Shown: one piece after another, positions 1-7,766 of the stretch
How positions within the stretch are numbered: the first letter of the stretch is position 1
Layout of the letters: each line of letters opens with the position of its first letter
Origin: an uncultured Candidatus Melainabacteria bacterium
GTDB lineage: Bacteria; Cyanobacteriota; Vampirovibrionia; Gastranaerophilales; Gastranaerophilaceae
Reading direction: 5' to 3'
DNA: 23,643 bases
Assembly: GCA_934747335.1 (NCBI GenBank)
Contig: CAKVGS010000030.1
Coordinates: 1 to 23,643 of the forward strand
Notes under the pieces: model-generated
What the model saw: only the letters and a program-made list of their open reading frames with translations
Told to the model about the DNA's origin: nothing
The model's database searches: none
Program-made: the position numbers and the translations under genes

Positions 1-167
1 TCTTCTTTGAAAAAGCAAGAAGAAAAAAGTAACAAAAAAGAAGAAACTTTAATCGTTTTCTACAACCTAACGGTTGTTAAACAAAATGGATGTTGCAAGC
101 AGAGCTTGCACTCTTACGCTCGCTATTGCAGCTAAACGCTGCACACTCGCGGCGCGGATGTCGTTCA
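1..167 (-). repeat. Right half of palindromic repeat element (copy A), truncated by window start
   Basis: Reads as the reverse complement of the half-elements at 6725, 12471 and 14265. It holds part of a long A/G-rich hairpin (1-31), a CAACC/GGTTG hairpin at 63-76, the constant AAAATGGAT block near 84-92, a GCAAGC-aga-GCTTGC hairpin at 95-109, a further hairpin around 127-142, and the end motif cgcggcgcg...gtcgttca that finishes at 167. The left partner would lie before base 1. No protein is likely here. Confidence 0.8.
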
Positions 168-255
168 TTTTTTTTGTAGTAAATAGCGACAGATAGATTT
201 ATATTGAGAATTTTTTTGTAACAATTTCTTAATACATCAAATAAAAAGTGTAAAT

Positions 256-290
256 TTTACATGTTTTTTATTTTTATAGTATTATATAAT
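256..290 (+). promoter_or_regulatory. Putative promoter of speD
   Basis: A perfect TATAAT lies at 285-290. TTTACA at 256-261 with TATTAT at 280-285 (18-bp spacer) is an alternative pair. The region also contains a small GTAAA/TTTTAC inverted repeat at about 250-260. The exact start point is not decided by sequence alone. Confidence 0.4.
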
Positions 291-347
291 CGTTGGTAAA
301 ATTTTGATTGGTGCAAGAAAGCATCGGTAGAAAAGGAGGCACATGAA

Positions 348-806
348 TTGACAATTGTATCATCATCAATCGAAGAGCTTGAAAAGCAAAACTTGGACAC
401 AGTAAACTTGGGACAGCATGTCCTTGCAGAATTTTTTGAGTGTGATCCAAACATTCTTAACAGTAATGATAAAGTAGAAAAGTACATGATAGATGCGGCT
501 CTCGAATGCGGTGCTACAATCGTGCAAAAGTGCTTTCACATGTTCAGCCCTTATGGTGTGAGCGGTGTTGTAATTATTTCAGAAAGCCACTTAGCAATTC
601 ATACATGGCCTGAATTGGGTTATGCGGCAGTTGATTTATTCACTTGTGGTACAAAATGTGACCCTAAAGTTGCTTATGAATTCTTGAAAAAGAAATTTAA
701 TTCTAAAAAGGCTTCATTTACAGAATTGAAAAGAGGTATCATTGATAGAGAAACTCTTAAACTTTCTGAACAACCTTTTGAAATTGCAGAACAATTTGAA
801 GAATAA
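348..806 (+). CDS. speD: S-adenosylmethionine decarboxylase proenzyme, class 1B
   Basis: Makes decarboxylated SAM, the aminopropyl donor for spermidine synthesis; a pyruvoyl enzyme in the cytoplasm. The 152-aa protein carries the family core SESHLAIHTWPE with the Glu79/Ser80 self-cleavage site. His85 and Cys100 (in FTCG) lie 5 and 20 residues after Ser80, the same spacing as Ser63/His68/Cys83 in the Thermotoga enzyme. Start is TTG at 348: AAAGGAGG at 332-339 is well placed, and the nearby ATG at 343 is in another frame and reads only Met-Asn-stop. Length is a little above the usual 120-140 aa because of an N-terminal extension of about 15 residues. It is a single-gene unit closed by the hairpin at 821-858; no spermidine synthase is in the window. 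Function is very sure, start quite sure. Confidence 0.95.
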   Translation: MTIVSSSIEELEKQNLDTVNLGQHVLAEFFECDPNILNSNDKVEKYMIDAALECGATIVQKCFHMFSPYGVSGVVIISESHLAIHTWPELGYAAVDLFTCGTKCDPKVAYEFLKKKFNSKKASFTELKRGIIDRETLKLSEQPFEIAEQFEE

Positions 807-820
807 ATGTTTTGAATATA

Positions 821-858
821 AAAAAGCGGTCGTTTGATAATTCAAACGACCGCTTTTT
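821..858 (+). terminator. Rho-independent terminator after speD
   Basis: A 17-bp perfect stem (821-837 with 842-858) and TAAT loop, GC-rich in the middle, with an A-run before and a T-run at the end. It could also act on the minus strand, but no minus gene enters it. Confidence 0.93.
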
Positions 859-867
859 ATTGCCGAC

Positions 868-896
868 TTGACGAATGGTCAAAAATCTATTATTAA
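868..896 (+). promoter_or_regulatory. Sigma-70-type promoter of the 2-hydroxyacid dehydrogenase gene
   Basis: TTGACG at 868-873, 17-bp spacer, TATTAA at 891-896. It lies between the speD terminator and the AAGGAG Shine-Dalgarno at 911-916. Confidence 0.55.
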
Positions 897-927
897 CAAT
901 ACTCTTTATTAAGGAGAATATAATTTT

Positions 928-1938
928 ATGAAAATGTTGATGTTTGACTTTCGCGATACAGAAAAAGAATTTTTTGAAAATAATGAATTTGTAGACTTTG
1001 ATTTGTCATTTATTGGTGAACCATTGAATGCTGATTATAAATTGACCGAAGAACAGAAAAACGAAACAGATATAATCAGTGTCTTTAGAAGCTCTAATTT
1101 AACGGATAAAGTGCTTAAACAATTCAAAAATCTTAGAATTATTGCGACACGTTCTTACGGATACAGCCATATTGATTTAGATTATTGTATAGAGCACAAT
1201 ATTGCTGTGCTTAATGTCGAGCAGTATGGAGAAGACGCAGTTGCACAGTATGCAATAGCATTGATTATTGTTCTTGTAAGAAACATGCTGCCTGCTATTT
1301 TAGACATGAAAGATCATAAAATTAACTATAAACACTACGAAGGTAAAAAACTCAACAATTTAACACTTGGAATTGTCGGCTGCGGACCGATCGGAAGCGC
1401 AGTTGCAAAAATTGCAAACTATTTTGGCATGAAAGTATTGATTCATTCATACATGCAAAATCCTGAATTAGATAGTTTCTGTGATTTTGTAAGTTTAGAT
1501 GAATTATTAAGAGAATCCGATGTTATATCTCTGCACCTGTTGTATACGGGTGACAACTACCATTTAATCGGGAAAGAAGAATTTGAAAAAATGAAAGACG
1601 GTGTTGTATTTGTTAACACAGCGAGAGGCGAACTTCTTGATATTAAAGCACTTTATGACAATTTGATTACGGGTAAAGTCAAAGCTGCCGCGCTTGATGT
1701 TTTGGAATGCGAATTTTTAAGTACACACCCCGGAGAACTCAGCAATGTAATAAAGGATTCTGAATCACATTGTGTGGAAACTGCTCTCGTTACACAGAAA
1801 TTGTTTAACATGGACAATGTAATAATCACACCGCATATTGCATACAATACGCATGAATCCGTTAACTATCTTCTAACAAAAACATTTAATAATATAAGAG
1901 ATTATATAAAAGGAGTAAACACAAATCGCGTTTGTTAA
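928..1938 (+). CDS. D-2-hydroxyacid dehydrogenase, D-lactate dehydrogenase type
   Basis: NAD-dependent oxidoreductase that reduces a 2-keto acid to the D-hydroxy acid; D-lactate formation from pyruvate is the likeliest role. The 336-aa protein has the family order: N-terminal substrate domain, Rossmann motif GCGPIG at 151-156, NTARGE with catalytic Arg233, DVLECE with catalytic Glu262 (29 residues on, as in the family), and TPHIAYNT with catalytic His303. The 70-residue gap between Arg and His is longer than the usual 52-61, giving an extra loop at about 265-292. AAGGAG sits 11 nt before the ATG. It has its own promoter, and its stop overlaps the convergent sigma-factor stop by 4 nt. The fold and catalytic residues are sure; the exact substrate is not (other D-2-hydroxyacids or a VanH-like role are possible). 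Confidence 0.88.
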   Translation: MKMLMFDFRDTEKEFFENNEFVDFDLSFIGEPLNADYKLTEEQKNETDIISVFRSSNLTDKVLKQFKNLRIIATRSYGYSHIDLDYCIEHNIAVLNVEQYGEDAVAQYAIALIIVLVRNMLPAILDMKDHKINYKHYEGKKLNNLTLGIVGCGPIGSAVAKIANYFGMKVLIHSYMQNPELDSFCDFVSLDELLRESDVISLHLLYTGDNYHLIGKEEFEKMKDGVVFVNTARGELLDIKALYDNLITGKVKAAALDVLECEFLSTHPGELSNVIKDSESHCVETALVTQKLFNMDNVIITPHIAYNTHESVNYLLTKTFNNIRDYIKGVNTNRVC

Positions 1939-2630
1939 TAATCTACTCGACCGCGACTCTTTAAGTATTCTCTGATTTGGTTTAAAGAAAACTGAACAAT
2001 TCTTGTAATTCTAGATGGCGAAAGCCCAACCATTGTTGCAATATCTTTTGCCTGCATATTTCTATAAAATCGATATTCAACAACAGTACGTTCTTTTTGA
2101 GGTAATTTTGCAATGGCTTGTTTAATAAGTTTGCTCATTTCAACGATTTCTGCTTGCTCATCAGGCAATGCTGATGGGTCTTTGATGAAATCAAACGGGG
2201 AAGCATTATCGGTCGCAGCTGCTGCTAAACCGTCAATCGAGAGAATTGTTTCATAAACTGCTTCACGAACTTTTGTCGGAGAAATGCTGAATCCCATATC
2301 ATCGGAATTATCTCCGCCATTTTCTGTCACAGCATCAGATACATAACTGTCTTCGTCACCGTCTTCTTTTTTATGCTTCATCGTGTACCACTTGTAACGG
2401 TGGCGTAATTCGTTTCTTATCGCCCATTTAACAGCAGTACTTATGTATGCATCGTTATAATGAGCCAGTTGTTCTTCTGTTTTACCTTTAATCAATGTTT
2501 GAATGGCAATTATACCTATACTAACCAATTCTTCATACTCGATCATGTGGTTAGGTATACGCCTATGCTCTACTCTTGCTATTTTCTGTACAATACCGAG
2601 GTATTGTTTGATTAAAGTGTTATTTTCCAT
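1935..2630 (-). CDS. RNA polymerase sigma factor, FliA/SigF-like
   Basis: Alternative sigma-70-family factor of 231 aa. Region 2 spans about residues 5-85 (EYEELVSIGIIAIQTLI, then YNDAYISTAVKWAIRNELR, which matches the core-binding and -10 recognition helices). Region 3 is poorly conserved, with an acidic insert at 89-112 (EDGDEDS...GGDNSDDMG). Region 4 spans about 170-225, with helix-turn-helix AKDIATMVGLSPSRITRI. There is no region 1.1. The layout suits FliA/SigF/WhiG sigmas more than small ECF factors. A flagellin and two TAAAGTTT-N11-GCCG promoters lie in the same window, so it is a good candidate for the flagellar sigma, though this is an inference. A purine-rich AAGAGAAG lies just before the ATG. 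It converges on and overlaps the dehydrogenase gene by 4 nt, with no terminator between them. Confidence 0.82.
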   Translation of the reverse strand: MENNTLIKQYLGIVQKIARVEHRRIPNHMIEYEELVSIGIIAIQTLIKGKTEEQLAHYNDAYISTAVKWAIRNELRHRYKWYTMKHKKEDGDEDSYVSDAVTENGGDNSDDMGFSISPTKVREAVYETILSIDGLAAAATDNASPFDFIKDPSALPDEQAEIVEMSKLIKQAIAKLPQKERTVVEYRFYRNMQAKDIATMVGLSPSRITRIVQFSLNQIREYLKSRGRVDY

Positions 2631-2719
2631 CTTCTCTTATTAAACTAACCTGAGAATATCATACCAAGATTTTTACATTTTTTCAAGATGCAACATTTTT
2701 GAGAAGATTTACAATTAAC

Positions 2720-2748
2720 TTGACGCAAATTTTTGTTACTTGTACACT
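2720..2748 (+). promoter_or_regulatory. Sigma-70-type promoter of the transporter/radical SAM operon
   Basis: TTGACG at 2720-2725, 17-bp spacer, TACACT at 2743-2748, then the GGGGGAG Shine-Dalgarno at 2770-2776. This is one of the clearest housekeeping promoters in the window. Confidence 0.65.
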
Positions 2749-2780
2749 AATAAAATGATAGTTTTATTTGGGGGAGATAT

Positions 2781-4154
2781 ATGGAAGACAATGTTTTGAA
2801 ACGTTTTTCAACTGCAAAATTTTTGAGTTTTGCTCTTGGATTTTTTGGTTTGCAATTTGCGTGGCAAATGAGAATTATTTTATCAGGACCAGTTACGGAA
2901 AACCTTGGTGCTTCACCATTTTTATTTGGGTTAATTTGGCTTGCAGGTCCATTCACCGGCATGGTGGTTCAACCTGTAATCGGTGCTTTGAGCGATAAAA
3001 CAACTTCACCTTTCGGTAGAAGAAGACCTTATTTGTTAGGCGGTGCTTTACTTTCAGCTTTAGCACTATGGGCGTTACCAAATTCAGAATTAATTACAAA
3101 CTTCATTTCGTCAACACTTCATATTAAATTTCCTGCTCTAGCTGCTCTTTGCTTTGCAGCGGTTATGATTTGGATTCTTGATGCTTGTGTTAATATTGCT
3201 CAAGGTCCTTATAGAGCATTGATTCCTGATGTTGTACCACAAGAACAACATTCAATCGCAAACTCATACATAAGTTTAGCAATCGGTTTAGGTTCTGTTT
3301 TTGCAGCTGGTACAGCACCATTTTTAAAATGGGCGTTTAATTATCAAATGTCTATTAATGCCCAATTTGTTATGGCAGCTTTAGCGTTCTCTCTTGGCAT
3401 GGCATGGACTTGTTTAATGATTAAGGAACGCAGATATCAACCTAAAGAAAATGAAGAAAAAGAAAGATTTGATTTAGTAAAATCTTTAAAAGAATTTTTT
3501 GCACTATCTCCTGAAGTTGGTAAAATTTGTTGGATGCAATTCTTTACTTGGATTGGAAATATGTGTATGATGATTTATTTCACTCAATATGCTATCCATA
3601 CAGTATACGGCGTACCAGATTTGTCAAATGTTTCAGAAGTTGTTAAAGCAAGCTACGATTCCGCAGTTTTAGCAGGAACAAACTTTTCTTCAATTTGTTT
3701 TGCAATTTTCAACCTTGTTTGCTTTGTTGTTGCTATTCCAATCGGGGTTTTGTCAGTTAAATTCGGCAACAAAAAAGTTCACATCATTTCAATGTTATCA
3801 ATGGCATTAGCATTCTTAGGAATGGCATTTATTAAGGATGTTAAAGTTGTTGCAGCTTTGATGGCATTATCAGGTATCGGTTGGGCAAGTATTTGCGCTC
3901 TACCTTTTGCTATGCTTTCTCAATACATCAAACCTGGAACAGAAGGCTCTGTAATGGGTATCTTTAATATCTTTATTGCAGGTCCTCAAGTATTTGTTTG
4001 CACTTTGGTTTCTTGGATTATTAACAGATGCTCATTCAACGTAATTGGCGGAGTTAATTATCACTGGGAATACACTTTCTTAATCGGTGCATTCTGCTTG
4101 ATTACAGCATCAATCATCGCATCAAGAGTAAAACAAAAAGAAGTTAAGGCTTAA
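2781..4154 (+). CDS. MFS sugar transporter, SLC45/GPH-like
   Basis: Inner-membrane carrier of 457 aa with about 12 hydrophobic segments. Near the N-terminus it shows the SLC45/sucrose-maltose transporter signature: WLAGPFTGMVVQPVIGALSD followed by FGRRRPYLLGGA. A second family block, NIAQGPYRALIPDVVP, follows, with QHSIANSY shortly after. These motifs are shared by plant sucrose carriers and bacterial maltose/sucrose proton symporters, so an alpha-glucoside or related sugar is the likely cargo. Only the family is visible, not the sugar. GGGGGAG is placed 4-5 nt before the ATG. The radical SAM gene starts 3 nt after its stop, so the two are co-transcribed and probably translationally coupled. 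No glycosidase or kinase neighbour helps to name the substrate. Confidence 0.88.
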   Translation: MEDNVLKRFSTAKFLSFALGFFGLQFAWQMRIILSGPVTENLGASPFLFGLIWLAGPFTGMVVQPVIGALSDKTTSPFGRRRPYLLGGALLSALALWALPNSELITNFISSTLHIKFPALAALCFAAVMIWILDACVNIAQGPYRALIPDVVPQEQHSIANSYISLAIGLGSVFAAGTAPFLKWAFNYQMSINAQFVMAALAFSLGMAWTCLMIKERRYQPKENEEKERFDLVKSLKEFFALSPEVGKICWMQFFTWIGNMCMMIYFTQYAIHTVYGVPDLSNVSEVVKASYDSAVLAGTNFSSICFAIFNLVCFVVAIPIGVLSVKFGNKKVHIISMLSMALAFLGMAFIKDVKVVAALMALSGIGWASICALPFAMLSQYIKPGTEGSVMGIFNIFIAGPQVFVCTLVSWIINRCSFNVIGGVNYHWEYTFLIGAFCLITASIIASRVKQKEVKA

Positions 4155-4157
4155 TAA

Positions 4158-5573
4158 ATGGTTTTAGAAAATCAAAATAAGAAGGGGCGGGTTTTGTTAA
4201 TATACCCGCCTTCTCCTGTAATAAATCGGGAAGATCGATGTCAGCAGCCGACAAAAGAATTGTTGGTTATACCTCCCTTGCCTCCTACGGATTTGATGTA
4301 TTTGGCTTCAATTGCAGAATCTTGCGGATTTGAAGCGATTATAAGAGATTATAGTCAAGGCGGGAATTTTGAGGCGGATTTAAAAGACATTCAACCGAAT
4401 TATTTAGTTGCAAACATTGCAACCCCTACTTTTAAATCTGATATGATGGCTGTACAACTGGCGAAAGAAATTGTTCCAAGTATTTGTACAATTGTTAAAG
4501 GCGCGCCGTTTTTAACTTATAACACCAATACAATTTACGAAAATCCGTTCATTGATTATGTAATTATAGGTGAAGCCGAATTAACTCTAAAAGATATTTT
4601 GGACGGAGTTCCTGATAATGAAATTTTAGGAATTTGTTATAGAGAAAATTTTCAACCCGTTAAAAATGATAAGCGTCCATTTATAGATAATTTGGATATT
4701 TTACCATTTCCGGCAAGACATTTAGTCGATAATTCGATTTATAAACGTCCTGATAACGGAAAAGTACAAGCAGTTGTTAAAGTTGCTCGCGGATGTCCGT
4801 TTCATTGTTTTTTCTGTTTGGCAACTCCCGTTTCGGGTGCTAAAGTGAGAACACGTTCTCCTGAAAATATTGTGGCTGAACTAAAAGAGTGTGTTGAAAA
4901 ATATAATATCAAAAATTTTCTTTTTTGGTCTGATATTTTTAATTTTAATCGAGAGTGGACGCTTGAACTTTGTCAAAAAATCATAGAGAGCGGTTTAAAA
5001 ATCACGTGGTCGTCAAATACAAGAGCCGATACGATGGATGATGAGATGGCTAGGATGATGTATAAATCAGGTTGTAGGCTCGTAAGTATCGGTGTTGAAA
5101 GCGGTTCTCAAAAGATGTTGGATAATATCGGAAAGAAAATTACGCTTGATGATATTCGAAATACGGTAAAAATTCTTAAAAAGAATAAGATTAAAATTTA
5201 TAATTATTTTGTAATAGGGCTTCCTTGGGAAACAGAAGAAACAGTTGAAGAAACAATTAAATTTGCGATTGAACTCGATAGCAATTTTATCAGTTTTTAT
5301 ACAGCAACTCCGCTACCCGGAACAAAATATTTTGCTTATGCAATGCTGAACAAATTAGTTGAGGGCAACTTGGATTTTAGAAGTGCTTATTACGAGCCGG
5401 TAGTACGTTCTGAACATTTGAGTAAAGAACGAATTTTTGAACTCCATAAACAAGCTGTGAAACGTTTTTATTTACGTCCAAGATTTATTATAAAAACGCT
5501 TTTATCTTTGAGAAGTTTTGCTGAAGTAAAAAATTATTTTATAGCAGGCATAAATTTGTTGTTAAAAAAATAA
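4158..5573 (+). CDS. B12-binding-domain radical SAM protein
   Basis: A 471-aa protein of the BchE/HpnP-like class. Residues about 11-150 form a cobalamin-binding-like domain (RVLLIYPPSP at 11-20; the usual DxHxxG cobalamin motif is not obvious). The radical SAM core follows, with the CxxxCxxC cluster site at Cys213, Cys217 and Cys220 (RGCPFHCFFC) and GVESGSQ at 312-318, typical of SAM binding in this class. The C-terminal 70 residues are basic and hydrophobic and may touch the membrane. Reactions in the family include methyl transfer to inert carbons and ring rearrangements; substrate cannot be read from sequence. The start is 3 nt after the transporter stop, without a strong separate Shine-Dalgarno, which suggests coupling. 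Confidence 0.87.
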   Translation: MVLENQNKKGRVLLIYPPSPVINREDRCQQPTKELLVIPPLPPTDLMYLASIAESCGFEAIIRDYSQGGNFEADLKDIQPNYLVANIATPTFKSDMMAVQLAKEIVPSICTIVKGAPFLTYNTNTIYENPFIDYVIIGEAELTLKDILDGVPDNEILGICYRENFQPVKNDKRPFIDNLDILPFPARHLVDNSIYKRPDNGKVQAVVKVARGCPFHCFFCLATPVSGAKVRTRSPENIVAELKECVEKYNIKNFLFWSDIFNFNREWTLELCQKIIESGLKITWSSNTRADTMDDEMARMMYKSGCRLVSIGVESGSQKMLDNIGKKITLDDIRNTVKILKKNKIKIYNYFVIGLPWETEETVEETIKFAIELDSNFISFYTATPLPGTKYFAYAMLNKLVEGNLDFRSAYYEPVVRSEHLSKERIFELHKQAVKRFYLRPRFIIKTLLSLRSFAEVKNYFIAGINLLLKK

Positions 5574-5597
5574 TAGATTACTTATTATTTTTTTTAC

Positions 5598-5627
5598 AAA
5601 ATAAAAAGAGCTTGAATAATCAAGCTC
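5598..5627 (-). terminator. Rho-independent terminator of the flagellin gene
   Basis: Stem GAGCTTGA/TCAAGCTC (5608-5615 with 5620-5627) and ATAA loop. On the minus strand the stem is followed by a T-rich run (complement of 5598-5607), so it mainly ends the flagellin transcript. The convergent radical SAM gene also ends just before it. Confidence 0.8.
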
Positions 5628-5672
5628 ATATATAAGTACATATCCCAATCAACAACAAATTAAAATTTATAA

Positions 5673-6530
5673 TTATATCAAGTTCAAAGCTATACTAGGT
5701 GTTTGGTTGGCAGTTGCAAGCAAAGTTGCAGATGCCTGTTGTAAAATTTGTGCCTTAATATAACTAGAAGATTCTTCTGCAACATCAGCATCTCTAATTG
5801 TAGATAATGATGATGTTAAGTTTTCTGATTGAACAGAAATTGATGAAATAGCAGAATCGACTCTGTTTTGAGCAGCACCTATCGCTGTAACTCTGCTAGA
5901 AATTTCACTAATCGCCTTATCAATTTCCACTAACTTATCAGCAGCTGTTTTTGTAGTACCGGCAGCATCAATAAATGTTTTAAAAGCAGCTCCTTTTGCA
6001 TTCAACAAACCACTCGCGGTTGCAGCTTTGAATAAAGACGCATCAAGTTTAATAACATTTGTATCGCCTTTGTTTAAGCCTACTTGTAAATTGATAGCAT
6101 CAGTTTGAGTTCCATCCATTAATTTTATACCGTTAAACTCACTATTAGCAGCAATTCTATTTATTTCTAACAATCTTGCGGTCATTTCTGATTTTATGGC
6201 AGTAAGTGAATCCGCACCATAAGTGCCGTTTGCAGCTTGTTCAGTCAAGTCTCTAACACGTTGTAAGTGCTCTGTTATTAAAGAATAATTTTCTTCAGCT
6301 GTTTTCAATAAATCAGCACCCATCGATGCGTTGTCTGAAGCTACATCCAAAGAGCCTAACATTGTTTTCCAATTAGCAGCAATTGAATATCCTGCTGCAT
6401 TGTCTTTTGCGTGGTTAATTTTGTAACCGGTAGACATTCTTTCAATCGCATTATTCAAACTCGTAGTTGCAGAACTCAAATTTTTTTGCACAATTAATGA
6501 CGATAAGTTCGTGTTAATAGTAAGTGCCAT
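5673..6530 (-). CDS. fliC: Flagellin
   Basis: Structural subunit of the flagellar filament, exported by the flagellar type III apparatus. The 285-aa protein has a full conserved N-terminal D0/D1 part (residues about 1-140, starting MALTINTNLSSL, with RMSTGYKINHAKDNAAGY, then NSEFNGIKLMDG). The C-terminal D1/D0 part covers about 205-285 (AQNRVDSAI, then RDADVAEESS, ending ANQTPSIALNLI). The central variable region is only about 60 residues, so the outer D2/D3 domains are essentially absent, as in compact flagellins. A purine-rich AAAGGTTAGGGA lies just upstream of the ATG. The leader holds a small hairpin (6546-6561). I find no good sigma-28 box directly upstream. No chaperone (fliS) or cap gene is next to it. 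The symbol follows family usage. Confidence 0.96.
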   Translation of the reverse strand: MALTINTNLSSLIVQKNLSSATTSLNNAIERMSTGYKINHAKDNAAGYSIAANWKTMLGSLDVASDNASMGADLLKTAEENYSLITEHLQRVRDLTEQAANGTYGADSLTAIKSEMTARLLEINRIAANSEFNGIKLMDGTQTDAINLQVGLNKGDTNVIKLDASLFKAATASGLLNAKGAAFKTFIDAAGTTKTAADKLVEIDKAISEISSRVTAIGAAQNRVDSAISSISVQSENLTSSLSTIRDADVAEESSSYIKAQILQQASATLLATANQTPSIALNLI

Positions 6531-6545
6531 TCCCTAACCTTTCTC

Positions 6546-6561
6546 GTGTGTAAAAACACAC
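6546..6561 (-). promoter_or_regulatory. Hairpin in the flagellin 5' leader
   Basis: GTGTGT/ACACAC stem with a 4-nt loop, about 15-30 nt before the flagellin start and just upstream of the Shine-Dalgarno region. It may affect translation or mRNA stability; the role is not shown. Confidence 0.4.
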
Positions 6562-6724
6562 CAACTTGCAAACAAAGATATGCACTCGTTGCTTAAACAA
6601 GTCTTAATTAATCCCTAATCTTTATATACACATTCTATATCATCGAAATAATCAATGCAATACATGTATAAATTAATTTAACAATTATTTACAATTAGAA
6701 AATTGTTATTTCGCGGTATTAATC

Positions 6725-7250
6725 GAACGACAATCGCGCCGCGAGCGTTTTTTAGCGAGCGTGAAAGTGCGGGTTCACCCGCTACATCCATTTTGTTTAA
6801 CAACCGTAAGGTTGTAGGAAACTATGCGTCATTTCTTCTTTTTTGCTTACTTTTTTCTTCTTTTATCGCAATAAAGAAGAAAAAAGTAAGGATTATTTTG
6901 TGATAAAAAGTTTTTTTGAAATGTCCTTTTCTTTCTCTTTTGTTGCGAATAAAAAGATTTTTCACTTCACTTCCAAGTTAGTAAGTGCGTCTACAAGCTG
7001 AAAGTATTTACCCCAGAAAAGAACGAAAAGAAAGAGAAAACACGCTACCGCTTCCTACGCTCTTGCGAGCGTTTAACAAAATGGATGTTGCAGGCAGAGC
7101 CTGCTCTCTTTCGCTCACTATCGGTGCTACACACGTAAATATTCTGTCGGCAAGCATAAGTAAAATACAAAATTTCATTTTCTCCATACAAGCTTGCCTC
7201 AAAGTCACATTCCATGTTCGCACGCACGTTCGCGGCGCGAATGTCGTTCA
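6725..7250. repeat. Composite palindromic repeat element (copies B and C)
   Basis: Fills most of the 790-nt gap between the flagellin gene and the next gene. Left half (6725-6890): end motif gaacgacaatcgcgccgcg, hairpin GCGGGT/ACCCGC at 6769-6782, constant TCCATTTTGTT, hairpin CAACC/GGTTG at 6801-6814, and a long CTTACTTTTTTCTTC-type hairpin at about 6847-6890. Right half (about 6918-7250) is inverted: a damaged CTTTTCTTTCTC hairpin, ACGCTC/GAGCGT at 7057-7072, GCAGGC/GCCTGC at 7090-7104, and the terminal cgcggcgcgaatgtcgttca ending at 7250. Compared with other copies it carries extra sequence at about 6960-7015 and 7135-7220. Short reading frames crossing it are by-products of the repeat. 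Confidence 0.85.
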
Positions 7251-7320
7251 TTTGATAATGGACAGTAGTGCAGCTGTTTGCCCGTTAGGGTAAATTTATA
7301 ACAAAAATATATTTGTAATT

Positions 7321-7728
7321 CTAAGCTGCAAATATATTTACAGCATTTTTATCAATTTGGTATTCATACAATTCATTTTGATAAGGATTCTTTTCAGAAG
7401 CTTCATTGTTTGTAGATACTATATTCCACAATTCTCCAAAAACAGGAGCCTTTTTTACTTCTTTTTTAGCATGTGATTTCAAATATTTTAAAGTTTCTTT
7501 TAATGTATCACTAATGCTGATTTGAGTTGATGCTTTAAGTACAGACAATTGAGGGTTTGTGTATTGTTCTCTTAAAAGTCTGTCACCTTCAAATAAAGTT
7601 TTTTCAACAATTTTTTGTGTTGCTTCAGGCGTAGCACCACTATTTGCTAAAATATTTTTTGCAGTATTTTTTAGAATTTCACGATTTTCCAATTGGTATG
7701 AAAAATCCATTGATACATTTAATCCCAT
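7321..7728 (-). CDS. Hypothetical 135-aa protein with a sigma-28-type promoter
   Basis: Unrecognised protein, starting MGLNVSMDFSYQLENRE. It is predicted largely helical, soluble and without signal peptide, with a Lys-rich stretch near residues 85-95 and a C-terminus ending NAVNIFAA. Start chosen at 7728: AAGGACAGGG lies just before this ATG. The longer frame back to 7851 would cross the promoter and encode an unlikely basic leader. The upstream promoter (7767-7793) matches the flagellar sigma consensus almost perfectly, so the product is probably made with the late flagellar genes. It could be a small flagellar accessory, export-related or chemotaxis-associated protein. It lies beside the flagellin gene but is separated from it by the repeat element. 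Confidence 0.7.
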   Translation of the reverse strand: MGLNVSMDFSYQLENREILKNTAKNILANSGATPEATQKIVEKTLFEGDRLLREQYTNPQLSVLKASTQISISDTLKETLKYLKSHAKKEVKKAPVFGELWNIVSTNNEASEKNPYQNELYEYQIDKNAVNIFAA

Positions 7729-7766
7729 ATCCCTGTCCTTTTTTTTGTTTTCCCTTTGTAATATAT

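Noticed and set aside
6620..6660. Sigma-28 promoter for flagellin at the TTCGATGA on the minus strand
   Set aside because: Only 5 of 8 bases match the -10 and no TAAAGTTT-like -35 lies at the required distance.
6703..7293. Short reading frames on both strands within the composite repeat
   Set aside because: They follow the repeat halves, have basic repetitive sequence and no Shine-Dalgarno, and the same peptides recur in copy D/E. By-products of the palindromes.
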